A stretch of DNA of 64,000 bases from Actinospineispora acaciae DSM 45401. GTDB lineage: Bacteria > Actinomycetota > Actinomycetes > Mycobacteriales > Pseudonocardiaceae. The notes under the pieces were generated by a model, which did no database searches, was not told the DNA's origin, and worked only from the letters and a program-made list of their open reading frames with translations. Shown here in pieces: positions 27,491-35,530 of the stretch. The DNA lies in assembly GCF_000620785.1 (NCBI RefSeq), contig NZ_JIAI01000005.1:372001-436000 (forward strand), in the 5' to 3' direction. Within the stretch, counting starts at the first letter, position 1; each line of letters starts with the position of its first letter. The position numbers and the translations under genes were made by a program.

Positions 27491-27845
27491 ACAGCTCGTA
27501 GCTGTGACCGTCCGGATCCCGCAGGTACACCCCTCGCCCCCCGCTCCGGTGGTTGATCGTGCGGTCCTTGCCGGCCGGCCCGATGCCCGAGCCGAACTCG
27601 ATGTCCGAGCCCTCCAGCTTGGCCAGCACCGCGTCGAACGTCTGGTCGTCGACCAGGAACGCGTAGTGCCCGAACAGGAACTCGAACCGGTCGTCGAAGT
27701 CGAAGGTCAGGTCCTCGTTGACCTGGACCGGCACGAACGGTCCGGTCGGCGCCCCGACCGGCAGCCCCAGCAGGTCGGCGAAGAACCGCGCCGACCGCCG
27801 CTTGTCACGCGATCGAATGATGGTGTGGTTGAGCACGATGGTCAT
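27474..27845 (-). CDS. VOC-family (glyoxalase/bleomycin-resistance fold) protein
   Basis: A 123-residue paired beta-alpha-beta-beta-beta protein. It opens with MTIVLNHTIIRSRDKRRSAR and ends with GRGVYLRDPDGHSYELF, which supplies the metal-ligand glutamate and the histidine typical of the fold. ATG 27845 is chosen because homology begins there; a longer frame to 27938 runs over the divergent MarR promoter. It is divergent from marR, so MarR may regulate it. Substrate unknown. Confidence 0.85.
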   Translation of the reverse strand: MTIVLNHTIIRSRDKRRSARFFADLLGLPVGAPTGPFVPVQVNEDLTFDFDDRFEFLFGHYAFLVDDQTFDAVLAKLEGSDIEFGSGIGPAGKDRTINHRSGGRGVYLRDPDGHSYELFTAVP

Positions 27846-27885
27846 CTCTGCTCTCCGCTCGGTAGGGTCCGGCGTGCACGACTGA

Positions 27886-27904
27886 CTTTGCTTTGAAAGC
27901 AAAG
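27886..27904. promoter_or_regulatory. MarR operator candidate
   Basis: Perfect 19-base palindrome CTTTGCTTTGAAAGCAAAG (9-base arms, one central base) in the gap between the divergent VOC and marR starts, 28 bases before the marR ATG. It is AT-rich against the local background. A MarR dimer site is the simplest reading. Confidence 0.65.
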
Positions 27905-27931
27905 GGTATTTGTACTCAAAGGGGTAGTGGC

Positions 27932-28399
27932 ATGTCAACCGAGACGGAGACCGGGCTGAGCGTCGACGACGCGACCCGCGCGCTGCTGCTGCTGGTGCCG
28001 AGGATGGTGGGGCGGGCCAAGCGGATCCCGGTGCCCGAGCGGTTCCGGTCGCTCTCGCTCGCGCCCCGGCACCTCTCGATGCTGTCCTACCTGCTCTTCG
28101 ACGGGGCGATGACGGTGAACGAGCTGGCCACGCGGCTGGAGGTGGCGCCGACCACGGTGAGCCTGATGGTCTCCGAGCTGAGCCGCAAGGGCATCCTGGA
28201 CCGCCGCGAGGACGAGGCCGACCGGCGGCGGCGGATCGTGGGCATCGCCGAGGACAGCCGCCCGGCGATCGAGGACTGGCTGGCGCGCGGGGCCGTGGCG
28301 TGGCGCCAGGTGCTCGCCCCGCTCACCGCCGAGCAGCGGAAGGTGGTCGTCGACGCGCTGCGGGCGTACGAGCGCGCGGTGGCCGATCCGGAGGGCTGA
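27932..28399 (+). CDS. MarR-family transcriptional regulator
   Basis: A 155-residue winged-helix repressor. The recognition region MTVNELATRLEVAPTTVSLM is followed by the wing KGILDRREDEADRRRRIV. ATG 27932 follows a GGGGTAG sequence. It diverges from the VOC gene across a perfect palindrome and precedes the catabolic genes phosphotriesterase and CoA ligase by 125 bases. It may control either or both. Confidence 0.9.
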   Translation: MSTETETGLSVDDATRALLLLVPRMVGRAKRIPVPERFRSLSLAPRHLSMLSYLLFDGAMTVNELATRLEVAPTTVSLMVSELSRKGILDRREDEADRRRRIVGIAEDSRPAIEDWLARGAVAWRQVLAPLTAEQRKVVVDALRAYERAVADPEG

Positions 28400-28524
28400 C
28401 GCGCGCACATGGGTCAGGGCGCCTGCCGGCGCCGAGACCAAGCGCGTGCGACGGCGGGTCCATTGACCGCTGTCAAGCGCGACACCATGATGATTTTCAA
28501 TTCATAACTCCGGGAGGTACAGCC

Positions 28525-29508
28525 ATGGCGAGGGTCGAGACGGTTCGCGGTCCGATCGAGCTCGACGCGCTCGGCGTGACGTTGATGCACGAGCACGTCT
28601 TCGTGCTCACCCCGGACGTGATGCAGAACTACGGCGGCGACTGGTGGGACGAGGAGCAACGGGTCGCCGAGGCGATCGTCAAGCTGACCGCGCTCAAGCA
28701 GGCCGGCGTGGACACCATCGTCGACCCGACCGTGCTCGGGCTGGGGCGGTACCTGCCGAGGGTGCAGCGGGTGAACGCGGAGGCCGACATCAACATCGTG
28801 GCCGCCACCGGGATCTACATCTACGAGCGGCTGCCGCACTACTTCCGCTACCGGGGTCCGGGCACCCTGCTCAACGGCCCCGAGGTGCTCACCGAGATGT
28901 TCGTGCGCGACATCAGAGAGGGCATCGCGGACACCGGGGTGAAGGCCGCGTTCCTCAAGTGCGTCGTCGAGGAGGCCGGTCTCACCCCCGACCAGACCCG
29001 GGTGCAGGAGGCCGTCTGCGAGACCCACCAGCAGACCGGCGCGCCCATCACCGTGCACACCAACGCCGCGCTGCAGACCGGCCGGCTGGCCCTGGAGTTC
29101 TACTCCAAACACGGCGTGGACCTGACCAAGGTGGTGATCGGACACGCCGGCGACACCGACGACCTCGACTACCTGAAGTGGATCATGGACCAGGGCGCCA
29201 CCATCGGCTGCGACCGGTTCGGGCTGGACGTCTACCTGCCCACCGAGCTGCGGGTGGCCGCGATCGCCACGCTGTGCGGCCAGGGCTACGCCGACCGGAT
29301 AGTGCTCGCCCACGACACCGCCTGCTACATGGACTGGTTCTCCGGCGAGCACGCCGAGGCCGCGGTCGCGCAGGCCGCGCCGAACTGGCACTACCTGCAC
29401 ATCAGCAAGGACGTGCTGCCCGCGCTGCGCGAGCTCGGCGTGACCGAGGACCAGATCACCACCATGCTGGTGGACAACCCCAGGCGGTACTTCACGCCGG
29501 CGGGGTGA
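28525..29508 (+). CDS. Phosphotriesterase-family metal-dependent hydrolase
   Basis: Amidohydrolase-superfamily protein, 327 residues. The binuclear metal ligands are visible: HEH in LMHEHVF, bridging carboxylated lysine in AAFLKCVVEE, His in ITVHTN, His in VIGHAGDTDD and Asp in VLAHDTACY. Natural members are mostly lactonases, and context with a CoA ligase and box genes suggests a lactone or ester intermediate rather than organophosphates. A strong GGGAGG lies before ATG 28525. Its stop overlaps the ligase start (GTGA). Confidence 0.85.
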   Translation: MARVETVRGPIELDALGVTLMHEHVFVLTPDVMQNYGGDWWDEEQRVAEAIVKLTALKQAGVDTIVDPTVLGLGRYLPRVQRVNAEADINIVAATGIYIYERLPHYFRYRGPGTLLNGPEVLTEMFVRDIREGIADTGVKAAFLKCVVEEAGLTPDQTRVQEAVCETHQQTGAPITVHTNAALQTGRLALEFYSKHGVDLTKVVIGHAGDTDDLDYLKWIMDQGATIGCDRFGLDVYLPTELRVAAIATLCGQGYADRIVLAHDTACYMDWFSGEHAEAAVAQAAPNWHYLHISKDVLPALRELGVTEDQITTMLVDNPRRYFTPAG

Positions 29509-31040
29509 GGGCCGTGAGGACACCACTTCCGCGCGGGCGGGCGCCGTTCGACACCGCCGGGATCGTCCGCGACGAGCTGGGCGTCTCGCACTACGCGGGC
29601 CTGCCCGGCTCGCTGGTGACCATGTTCCGCGACTCCGTGGAGCGCGACCCGCGCGCCGAGGCGCTGGTCGAGGTCGGTCGGGAGGACGAGCGGCTCAGCT
29701 ACCGCGAGCTGTGGGACCGAGCCGCGCGGGTCGCCGGCGGGCTCGCCGACGAGGGCGTGCGCCCCGGCGACCGGGTGGCAAACCTGCTGCCGGCCGGGCT
29801 GGACTGGGTGGTCGGCTTCCTCGGCACGCAGTTGGCCGGCGCGGTGGCCGTACCGGTGAACACCCGGTTCGCCGAGCCGGAGATCGAGTACGTGCTGTCC
29901 GACTCCGGCGCGGCGGTGGTGCTGCGCCCTGGCCAGCCGTTGCCCGCGGGCCCGCCGACCGCCGTGCCCGACCGCACCCACGCCGACCTGGCGGCGATCT
30001 TCTACACCAGCGGCACCACCGGGCGTCCCAAGGGCGCGATGATGACCCAGGAGAACTTCCTGTCCAACATCGAGACGGCCGTGCGGGTGACCGGCATCGA
30101 TCCCTCGGAGGGGTCCGCCCTGCGCAACCTGGTCTCGGTGCCGCTGTTCCACGTCACCGGCTGCAACAGCCAACTGCTGATCCAGCTCGCGCTCGGCGGC
30201 ACCACCGTGGTGATGCCCAGCTTCGACGTGCGCACCTTCCTGCGCACCATCGCGGACGAACGGATCAACCTGCTGGTGTCCGTGCCGGCGATCTACGCGC
30301 TGGCGCTCATGCAGCCCGACCTCCGCGATTACGACCTGAGCGCGGTGAGCAGGATCTCCTACGGCGGCGCGCCGATCGCCCCCGACCTGGTGCGCCGGAT
30401 CACCGAGCGGTTCGGAAACGCCCGGGTGGGCAACGGCTTCGGGCTGACCGAGACGTCTTCCATCTCGACCTACCTGCCGCACGAGTGGGCGGCCTCGCAC
30501 GCCGACTCGGTGGGGTTCGCCGCGCCGGTGGTGGACCTCGCGCTGGACGCCGTGGACCGCGACGGCGTCGGCGAGCTGCTCATCCGAGGCCCGAACGTGG
30601 TCGCCGGCTACTGGAACAAGCCGGACGCCACCCGCGACACGTTCGCCGGCGGCTGGCTGCGCAGCGGCGACCTGGCCAGGGTGGACGAGCAGGGCCTTGT
30701 CTACGTGGTGGACAGGGCCAAGGACATGATCAACCGGGGCGGCGAGAACGTCTACTCGGTGGAGGTGGAGAACGCGCTGGCCGGTGCGCCCGGGGTGGCC
30801 GACGCCGCCGTGGTCGGGGTGCCCGACGACGTGATGGGCGAGAAGGTCGGCGCCGTGCTGGTCTCCGCCCCCGGCGCCGTGGCCGACCCTGCCGCCGTCC
30901 GCGCCTACCTGTCGGGCCGGCTGGCCGACTTCAAGATCCCCGAGTACGTCGTCGTCCGCGACACCCCGCTACCCCGCAACCCCGGCGGCAAGATCCTCAA
31001 ACGCCAACTCCGCGACGAGACCCCCTGGCCGGCGGGCTAG
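29505..31040 (+). CDS. AMP-forming acyl/aryl-CoA ligase
   Basis: ANL-superfamily enzyme, about 511 residues, activating a carboxylic acid to its CoA thioester. The P-loop is FYTSGTTGRPKGAMM; motifs NGFGLTETSS, WLRSGDLARVD, YVVDRAKDMINRGGENVYS and the catalytic lysine in NPGGKILKRQL are complete. GTG 29505 overlaps the hydrolase stop; GTG 29514 is an alternative. Position near boxC/boxB makes an aryl acid such as benzoate possible, but sequence alone cannot fix the substrate. Its TAG stop shares a CTAG with the convergent gene. Confidence 0.9.
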   Translation: MRAVRTPLPRGRAPFDTAGIVRDELGVSHYAGLPGSLVTMFRDSVERDPRAEALVEVGREDERLSYRELWDRAARVAGGLADEGVRPGDRVANLLPAGLDWVVGFLGTQLAGAVAVPVNTRFAEPEIEYVLSDSGAAVVLRPGQPLPAGPPTAVPDRTHADLAAIFYTSGTTGRPKGAMMTQENFLSNIETAVRVTGIDPSEGSALRNLVSVPLFHVTGCNSQLLIQLALGGTTVVMPSFDVRTFLRTIADERINLLVSVPAIYALALMQPDLRDYDLSAVSRISYGGAPIAPDLVRRITERFGNARVGNGFGLTETSSISTYLPHEWAASHADSVGFAAPVVDLALDAVDRDGVGELLIRGPNVVAGYWNKPDATRDTFAGGWLRSGDLARVDEQGLVYVVDRAKDMINRGGENVYSVEVENALAGAPGVADAAVVGVPDDVMGEKVGAVLVSAPGAVADPAAVRAYLSGRLADFKIPEYVVVRDTPLPRNPGGKILKRQLRDETPWPAG

Positions 31041-31489
31041 CTGGAGCGCAGCACGGCGTCGAGGTTGGTGAGCACGCCGTCGTAGATCCGCCGGAGCCCG
31101 CCGGGGGCGAACGCGCGCTCGAAGATGCCGCCGATCCCGCCGGCCCCGTTCCACACCGTGTGCACCTGGACGCTGCTCTGCCCGCCGTCCGCCGGGCTGA
31201 CCGTCCAGGTGGTGACCATGCTGGAGTTGCGGTCGGTCTCCACCAGCGCGGAGTCCGGCTCGCTGACCTCGATCAACTGGTCACGGACCCGCTTCGAGGT
31301 GGCCGCCAGCTTCCAGTGCACCTGGCTGCCCGCGCCGTGGCCACCGGCCCGCACCTCGTACTCGCTGTAGTGCTCGGTCAAGATCTTCGGTCGGGTGCTC
31401 TGGTAGTCGGCCAGCGCGGCCCGCACCTGATCGACCGAACCGTGGACCACTCGCTGCGCGGTGACGCTTACCTGTCCCATGCCGTCCAT
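31037..31489 (-). CDS. SRPBCC-family protein (polyketide cyclase / Bet v1-like fold)
   Basis: A 150-residue START-like hydrophobic-cavity protein beginning MGQVSVTAQRVVHGSVDQVRAALADYQ, with AGGHGAGSQVHWKL in the middle strands and a C-terminal helix. It binds or processes small hydrophobic molecules in its family; the ligand is not known. It converges with the CoA ligase, sharing four stop-codon bases. A decayed hairpin repeat lies just upstream. Confidence 0.75.
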   Translation of the reverse strand: MDGMGQVSVTAQRVVHGSVDQVRAALADYQSTRPKILTEHYSEYEVRAGGHGAGSQVHWKLAATSKRVRDQLIEVSEPDSALVETDRNSSMVTTWTVSPADGGQSSVQVHTVWNGAGGIGGIFERAFAPGGLRRIYDGVLTNLDAVLRSS

Positions 31490-31507
31490 CCTGCCCGCCG
31501 CCGCCAG

Positions 31508-31545
31508 ACCCGTGAGTGGCTAGGGCCGTCATAGCATTCACGGGT
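31508..31545. repeat. Hairpin repeat family 1, copy F (right arm deleted)
   Basis: Intact left arm from 31508 and loop TCATAG at 31529-31534, then a right arm that has lost about ten inner bases, leaving ATTCACGGGT. It sits between two tandem minus-strand genes instead of a convergent pair. The carboxylase stop TGA lies in the remaining right arm. Confidence 0.7.
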
Positions 31546-34500
31546 GCGCCAGCGCGTGCGTCAGCACGGTGCGGGTGTCGGCGGGGTCGATCACGTCGTC
31601 GACCTCGAACACGGTGGCCACGCTCAGCGCCTTGCCGTGCTCGTAGGCCTGTGCGACCAGCTCGTCGTAGCGGGCCTGGCGGGCGGCCGGGTCGGCGATC
31701 GCATCCAGCTCCGCCCGGTAGCCGAGCCGGACCGATCCCTCCAGCCCCATGCCGCCGAACTCGCCGGTCGGCCAGCTCGCGGTCAGCACCGGCGACCGGA
31801 ACCCACCGCCGGCCATCGCCATCGCGCCCAGCCCGTAACCCTTGCGCAGCACGATCATGGCCAGCGGCGAGCGCAACCGGGCGCCGGCCACGAACATCGC
31901 GCCGAACTTCCGGACCGTCGCGGTGCGCTCGGCATCCGGGCCGACCATGAACCCCGGGGTGTCGCACAGCGAGACGACGGGCAGCCGGTAGGCGTCGCAG
32001 ATGCCGAGGAACCGGGTGGCCTTGTCGGCCGCGTCGGCGTCGATCGCGCCGCCCAGGTGCATCGGGTCGTTGGCCAGCACGCCGACCGGGTGCCCGTCCA
32101 GCCGGGCCAGCGCGGTGCGGATGCCCACCCCGAACCCGGCGCGCAGCTCCAGCACGCTGCCGCTGTCGAACAGGGTGTCGAGCACCGGGCGGATCGGGTA
32201 GGTCCGCACGCGGTTCTCCGGCACCAGGTGGCGCAGCCGGCGCTGGTCGGCGTGCCGGTGCGGGGCGGGCGCGGGGCCGGCGCAGTAGGACAGGTAGCGG
32301 CGGGCGGCGGCCACGGCCGCGCCGTCGTCCTTCACCAGCAGGTCGACCACGCCGTTCGGCACCTGCACGGACATCGGCCCGACGTCCTGGGGCGCGACCT
32401 CGCCAAGGCCACCGCCGGCGATCATGGCGGGACCGCCCATGCCGATGCTGCTGCCCTCGGTGGCGATCAGCACGTCGCACACCCCGGCCAGCGCGGCGTT
32501 GCCGGCGAAGCAGTAGCCGCCGACCACCGCGACCGTCGGCACCTGGCCGACCAGCTCGGCGGCGGCGCGGAAGGTGGTGATGTCCAGCCCGGTGAACCCG
32601 CTGGAGTCGGTGTCGCCCGGCCGCCCGCCGCCACCCTCGGCGAAGAGCACGACCGGCAGCCTCTCCCGGCGGGCCAGGTCGAGCAGTCGGTCGGTCTTGC
32701 GATGGTTCTGCAAGCCCTGGGTGCCGGCCAGGACGGTGTAGTCGTAGGACATCACCGCGCAGCGCAGCCCGTCCACCCGGGCGATCCCGGTGATCATCCC
32801 GTCCGCCGGGGTTCGCTCGATGAGGTCGGCCAGCTCGCGGCGGCGGCGCTGCGCGGCGATGGCCAGCGCGCCGTACTCCACGAACGTGCCCGGGTCGCAC
32901 AGCTCGGCCAGGTTCTCCCGCGCGGTGCGCCGGCCGGCGTCACGGCGGCGGGCCACGGCGGCCGGCCGCGCCTCGTCCAGCCCGATCCGGTGCCGCTCGA
33001 CGGCTTCGGCCAGGTCCGGGCGGATCCGGTTCGGGTCGTGGTCGGTGCCGGCCCGCGCGTCCGTAGCGGGACCGTCGGACGGTTCGACGACCAGCAGCGG
33101 GGCGCCCTCCGCGACCGTGTCGCCGACGCTGACCAGCACCGTGCGCACGGTGACCGGGCCGGGCGCGGGCACCTCGTGCTCCATCTTCATCGCCTCGAGC
33201 ACCGCCAACGCGGCGCCGTCGGCGCGGTGCTCGCCGGGGCCGGCCGGCAGCTCCACCACCACGCCTTGCCTGGGCGCGACGACGGTGCCGTGCCCGGGGG
33301 CGGACGTCTGAGGCGCGGGTGGGACCAGCTCGGCCATGTGCTCGTCGACGAACGTGGTGTGCAGCCGGCCGTCCACCAGCCCCGGGTGGGCGAGCAGCGC
33401 GCGCAACGGGCCGATGTTGTTCGGGATGCCGGCGACGCCGAACTCCGCGAGCGCCCGCTCGGCGCGCGCCAGCGCCCCGCCGAGGTCGGCGCCGACCGTG
33501 ATCACCTTGGCCAGCAGCGGGTCGTAGCGTGCGCTCACCTCCGTACCCACGGTGGCCGCCGTGTCCACCCGCACCCCCCGGCCGGTGGGCGGGGTGAACC
33601 GGGTCAGCGTGCCGCCGGCCGGGCGCACCTCGCCGGTCGGATCCAGCGTCTCCGCGTTCACCCTGGCCTGCACCGCCACGCCCCTCGGCAGCGGCCGGCG
33701 CCCGGGAACCAGCTCGTCGAGCGTGCCGCCACCGGCCACCCGCAGCTGCAGCTCCACCAGGTCCAGCCCGGTGACCTCCTCGGTGACCGTGTGCTCGACC
33801 TGCAGCCGCGCGTTGACCTCCAGGAACACGAACTCATCGCCGTCGACCAGGAACTCCGCGGTGGCCAGCCCGAGCCGGTCCACCGAGGCGCCCAGCCGCA
33901 CCGCCGCGTCCCACAGCCGCGCCCTCGTCCCGTCCGACAGCCCGGGCGCCGGGGCGATCTCCACCAGCTTCTGCCGGCGCCGCTGCGCGCTGCAGTCCCG
34001 GTCGCCCAGCGCCGCCACCGCACCGGCGTGGTCACCGAGCAACTGCACCTCGACGTGCCGCGCGCGGGGCAGCAGCCGCTCCAGGTACAGCCCGCCGTCG
34101 GAGAACGCCCGCCGCGCCTCCGACCGGCACCGTGCCAGCACGCCGGCGAGGTCGTCCGATGCGCCGGCCACCGGCCGCATGCCGCGACCACCCCCGCCGG
34201 CCACCGCCTTGACCATCGCCGCTCCGCCCGGACCCAGACCGGCCAGGAACTCCCGCGCCACGGCCAGGTCCGCGTCCGGGTCCGCCCCGGCCAGCACGCC
34301 GGTGCCGGCCGCGACCGGGATGTCCAGCCCGGCGGCCAGCGAGCGGGCGCGCGTCTTGTCCCCGAACAACCCCAGCGCGGACGGTGACGGACCGACGAAG
34401 GTCAGCCCGGCGTCCGCGCAGCGCTGGGCGAACGGGGCACTCTCGGCCAGGAACCCGTACCCGGGGTGCACGGCGTCGCACCCGGACCGCCGTGCCGCCG

Positions 34501-34696
34501 CCACCAGCGCGGCGGCGTCCAGGTACGCGGCCGGCCCGGCGGCGGCCAGTGGCACGGCGGCACCCGAACGCGCGAGGTGCCCTGCGCCCGCCTCGTCGGC
34601 GGCATGCACGGCCACGGTCGGCAGGCCGAGCGCGGCGGCGGCGTGTTGGATCCGGACGGCGATCTCGCCTCGGTTGGCCACCAGCAGCCGGGTCAC
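31538..34696 (-). CDS. Single-chain acyl-CoA carboxylase (biotin carboxylase-BCCP-carboxyltransferase fusion)
   Basis: About 1052 residues. The biotin carboxylase domain (1-450) opens TRLLVANRGEIAVRI and has VAGGGGRGM. A biotin carrier segment with MKMEHE lies near residue 505. The carboxyltransferase domain (about 540-1052) carries GGYCFAGNAAL and DTPGFMVGPDAE. The layout matches the mycobacterial single-chain long-chain acyl-CoA carboxylase rather than the usual separate alpha and beta chains, which are encoded at 55904-60193. GTG 34696 is chosen; GTG 34702, with TACAGT just upstream, is an alternative leaderless start. The substrate is not readable from sequence. Confidence 0.88.
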   Translation of the reverse strand: MTRLLVANRGEIAVRIQHAAAALGLPTVAVHAADEAGAGHLARSGAAVPLAAAGPAAYLDAAALVAAARRSGCDAVHPGYGFLAESAPFAQRCADAGLTFVGPSPSALGLFGDKTRARSLAAGLDIPVAAGTGVLAGADPDADLAVAREFLAGLGPGGAAMVKAVAGGGGRGMRPVAGASDDLAGVLARCRSEARRAFSDGGLYLERLLPRARHVEVQLLGDHAGAVAALGDRDCSAQRRRQKLVEIAPAPGLSDGTRARLWDAAVRLGASVDRLGLATAEFLVDGDEFVFLEVNARLQVEHTVTEEVTGLDLVELQLRVAGGGTLDELVPGRRPLPRGVAVQARVNAETLDPTGEVRPAGGTLTRFTPPTGRGVRVDTAATVGTEVSARYDPLLAKVITVGADLGGALARAERALAEFGVAGIPNNIGPLRALLAHPGLVDGRLHTTFVDEHMAELVPPAPQTSAPGHGTVVAPRQGVVVELPAGPGEHRADGAALAVLEAMKMEHEVPAPGPVTVRTVLVSVGDTVAEGAPLLVVEPSDGPATDARAGTDHDPNRIRPDLAEAVERHRIGLDEARPAAVARRRDAGRRTARENLAELCDPGTFVEYGALAIAAQRRRRELADLIERTPADGMITGIARVDGLRCAVMSYDYTVLAGTQGLQNHRKTDRLLDLARRERLPVVLFAEGGGGRPGDTDSSGFTGLDITTFRAAAELVGQVPTVAVVGGYCFAGNAALAGVCDVLIATEGSSIGMGGPAMIAGGGLGEVAPQDVGPMSVQVPNGVVDLLVKDDGAAVAAARRYLSYCAGPAPAPHRHADQRRLRHLVPENRVRTYPIRPVLDTLFDSGSVLELRAGFGVGIRTALARLDGHPVGVLANDPMHLGGAIDADAADKATRFLGICDAYRLPVVSLCDTPGFMVGPDAERTATVRKFGAMFVAGARLRSPLAMIVLRKGYGLGAMAMAGGGFRSPVLTASWPTGEFGGMGLEGSVRLGYRAELDAIADPAARQARYDELVAQAYEHGKALSVATVFEVDDVIDPADTRTVLTHALAHP

Positions 34697-34735
34697 GGGC
34701 ACGGCCGGACTGTACGGCGGATACGCCCCCGTCGC

Positions 34736-34749
34736 CCCGTGAGTGGCTA
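34736..34749. repeat. Hairpin repeat family 1, copy G (left half only)
   Basis: CCCGTGAGTGGCTA, the outer left arm of the family, without loop or right arm. The minus-strand cupin stop codon (CTA on plus) is its last three bases. Confidence 0.5.
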
Positions 34750-35307
34750 CCGCGAGCGGGCAGCCCGCCACGGCGGGCTGACCAGGAAGTGCGTGTCGTA
34801 GAGCTCCTGGGACTCGAACAGGGTCTCGGCGGCCACCTCGCCGCGCGCGATCCGGCCCAGGTGGCGGAAGTACTCGAACCGCTCCACGCCCGGGGTGAGC
34901 ACGATGAGCAGCTCGGCGGGGTGCCCGGCCGTTGCCCCGAACGCGTGCGGCATCCCCGGCGGGATCACCAGCAGGTCGCCCTCGGTGCAGGTGACCACCC
35001 GGTCGCCGGTGAGCACGTCCAGCGAACCGGACAGCACGTAGAGCAGCTCGCTGGAGATCTGGTGCAGGTGCGGCGTGGCCCCGTCGGCGCCCACGCCCAG
35101 CTCGACCCGCTGCGTGCTGAGCGCCCCGGCGGTGGCCCCGCTGTCGGCGAGCAGCCGGATCCGGGCGGACGCGGTCTCCAACGTCTCCGCGTCGGCGGCG
35201 CGAACGATCATCGCCTGGTCGGGCGCCTTCGGGTCGCCGGCGGCCCCGTCGGGCGGGGCAGCTGCCGACTCGCCCGAGTCGTGGGACACCGATGACGGGC
35301 CGGACAT
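34747..35307 (-). CDS. Cupin-domain protein
   Basis: A 186-residue protein with an unstructured Ser/Ala/Pro-rich first 32 residues, then a single cupin barrel. The metal-site histidines are in ATPHLHQISSELLYVLSG (motif 1) and IPPGMPHAFGA (motif 2). ATG 35307 follows GGGAGGATCC. It diverges from boxC, so it may be a sensor or an enzyme of the same catabolic region. Its tail extends past the barrel by about 60 residues. Confidence 0.85.
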   Translation of the reverse strand: MSGPSSVSHDSGESAAAPPDGAAGDPKAPDQAMIVRAADAETLETASARIRLLADSGATAGALSTQRVELGVGADGATPHLHQISSELLYVLSGSLDVLTGDRVVTCTEGDLLVIPPGMPHAFGATAGHPAELLIVLTPGVERFEYFRHLGRIARGEVAAETLFESQELYDTHFLVSPPWRAARSR

Positions 35308-35436
35308 GGATCCTCCCAGGCTGGCGGTACGCGTGTGCTGTCCCTTTCATTCTGTACCCGTTCGGCGAGCGACTTCCGTGATCGGCACCCACCGGGTGAT
35401 CAAATCCTGTCGTCGTCAACAATCTTCTACAAGAGC

Positions 35437-35464
35437 TTGACGGCTACCGAGGAATTTGTAGACT
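35437..35464 (+). promoter_or_regulatory. boxCB promoter with overlapping inverted repeat
   Basis: TTGACG (35437-35442), 16-base spacer, TAGACT (35459-35464). An inverted repeat TCTACAA (35426-35432) / TTGTAGA (35456-35462) brackets the -35 and overlaps the -10, a likely regulator site. The predicted transcript starts about 60 bases before the boxC ATG. Confidence 0.6.
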
Positions 35465-35530
35465 GTTATCTCATCGTTCGGGACGTGGCGTATCGGTGCG
35501 CCGCGGCAAGCGCGGGGAGGCGAAACGAGG

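Noticed and set aside
28525..29508. Organophosphate-degrading phosphotriesterase
   Set aside because: Family ligands are present, but genomic context suggests a lactonase or esterase; nothing supports organophosphates.
28644..31040. 798-codon frame starting inside the phosphotriesterase gene
   Set aside because: Only its 3' part, from about 29505, is the real CoA-ligase gene; the 5' part is an out-of-frame overlap with the hydrolase.
31544..34387. 947-codon open frame on the plus strand opposite the carboxylase
   Set aside because: It is the antisense shadow of the fused carboxylase, Arg/His/Gly-rich with no domain, and is explained by high GC at third positions.
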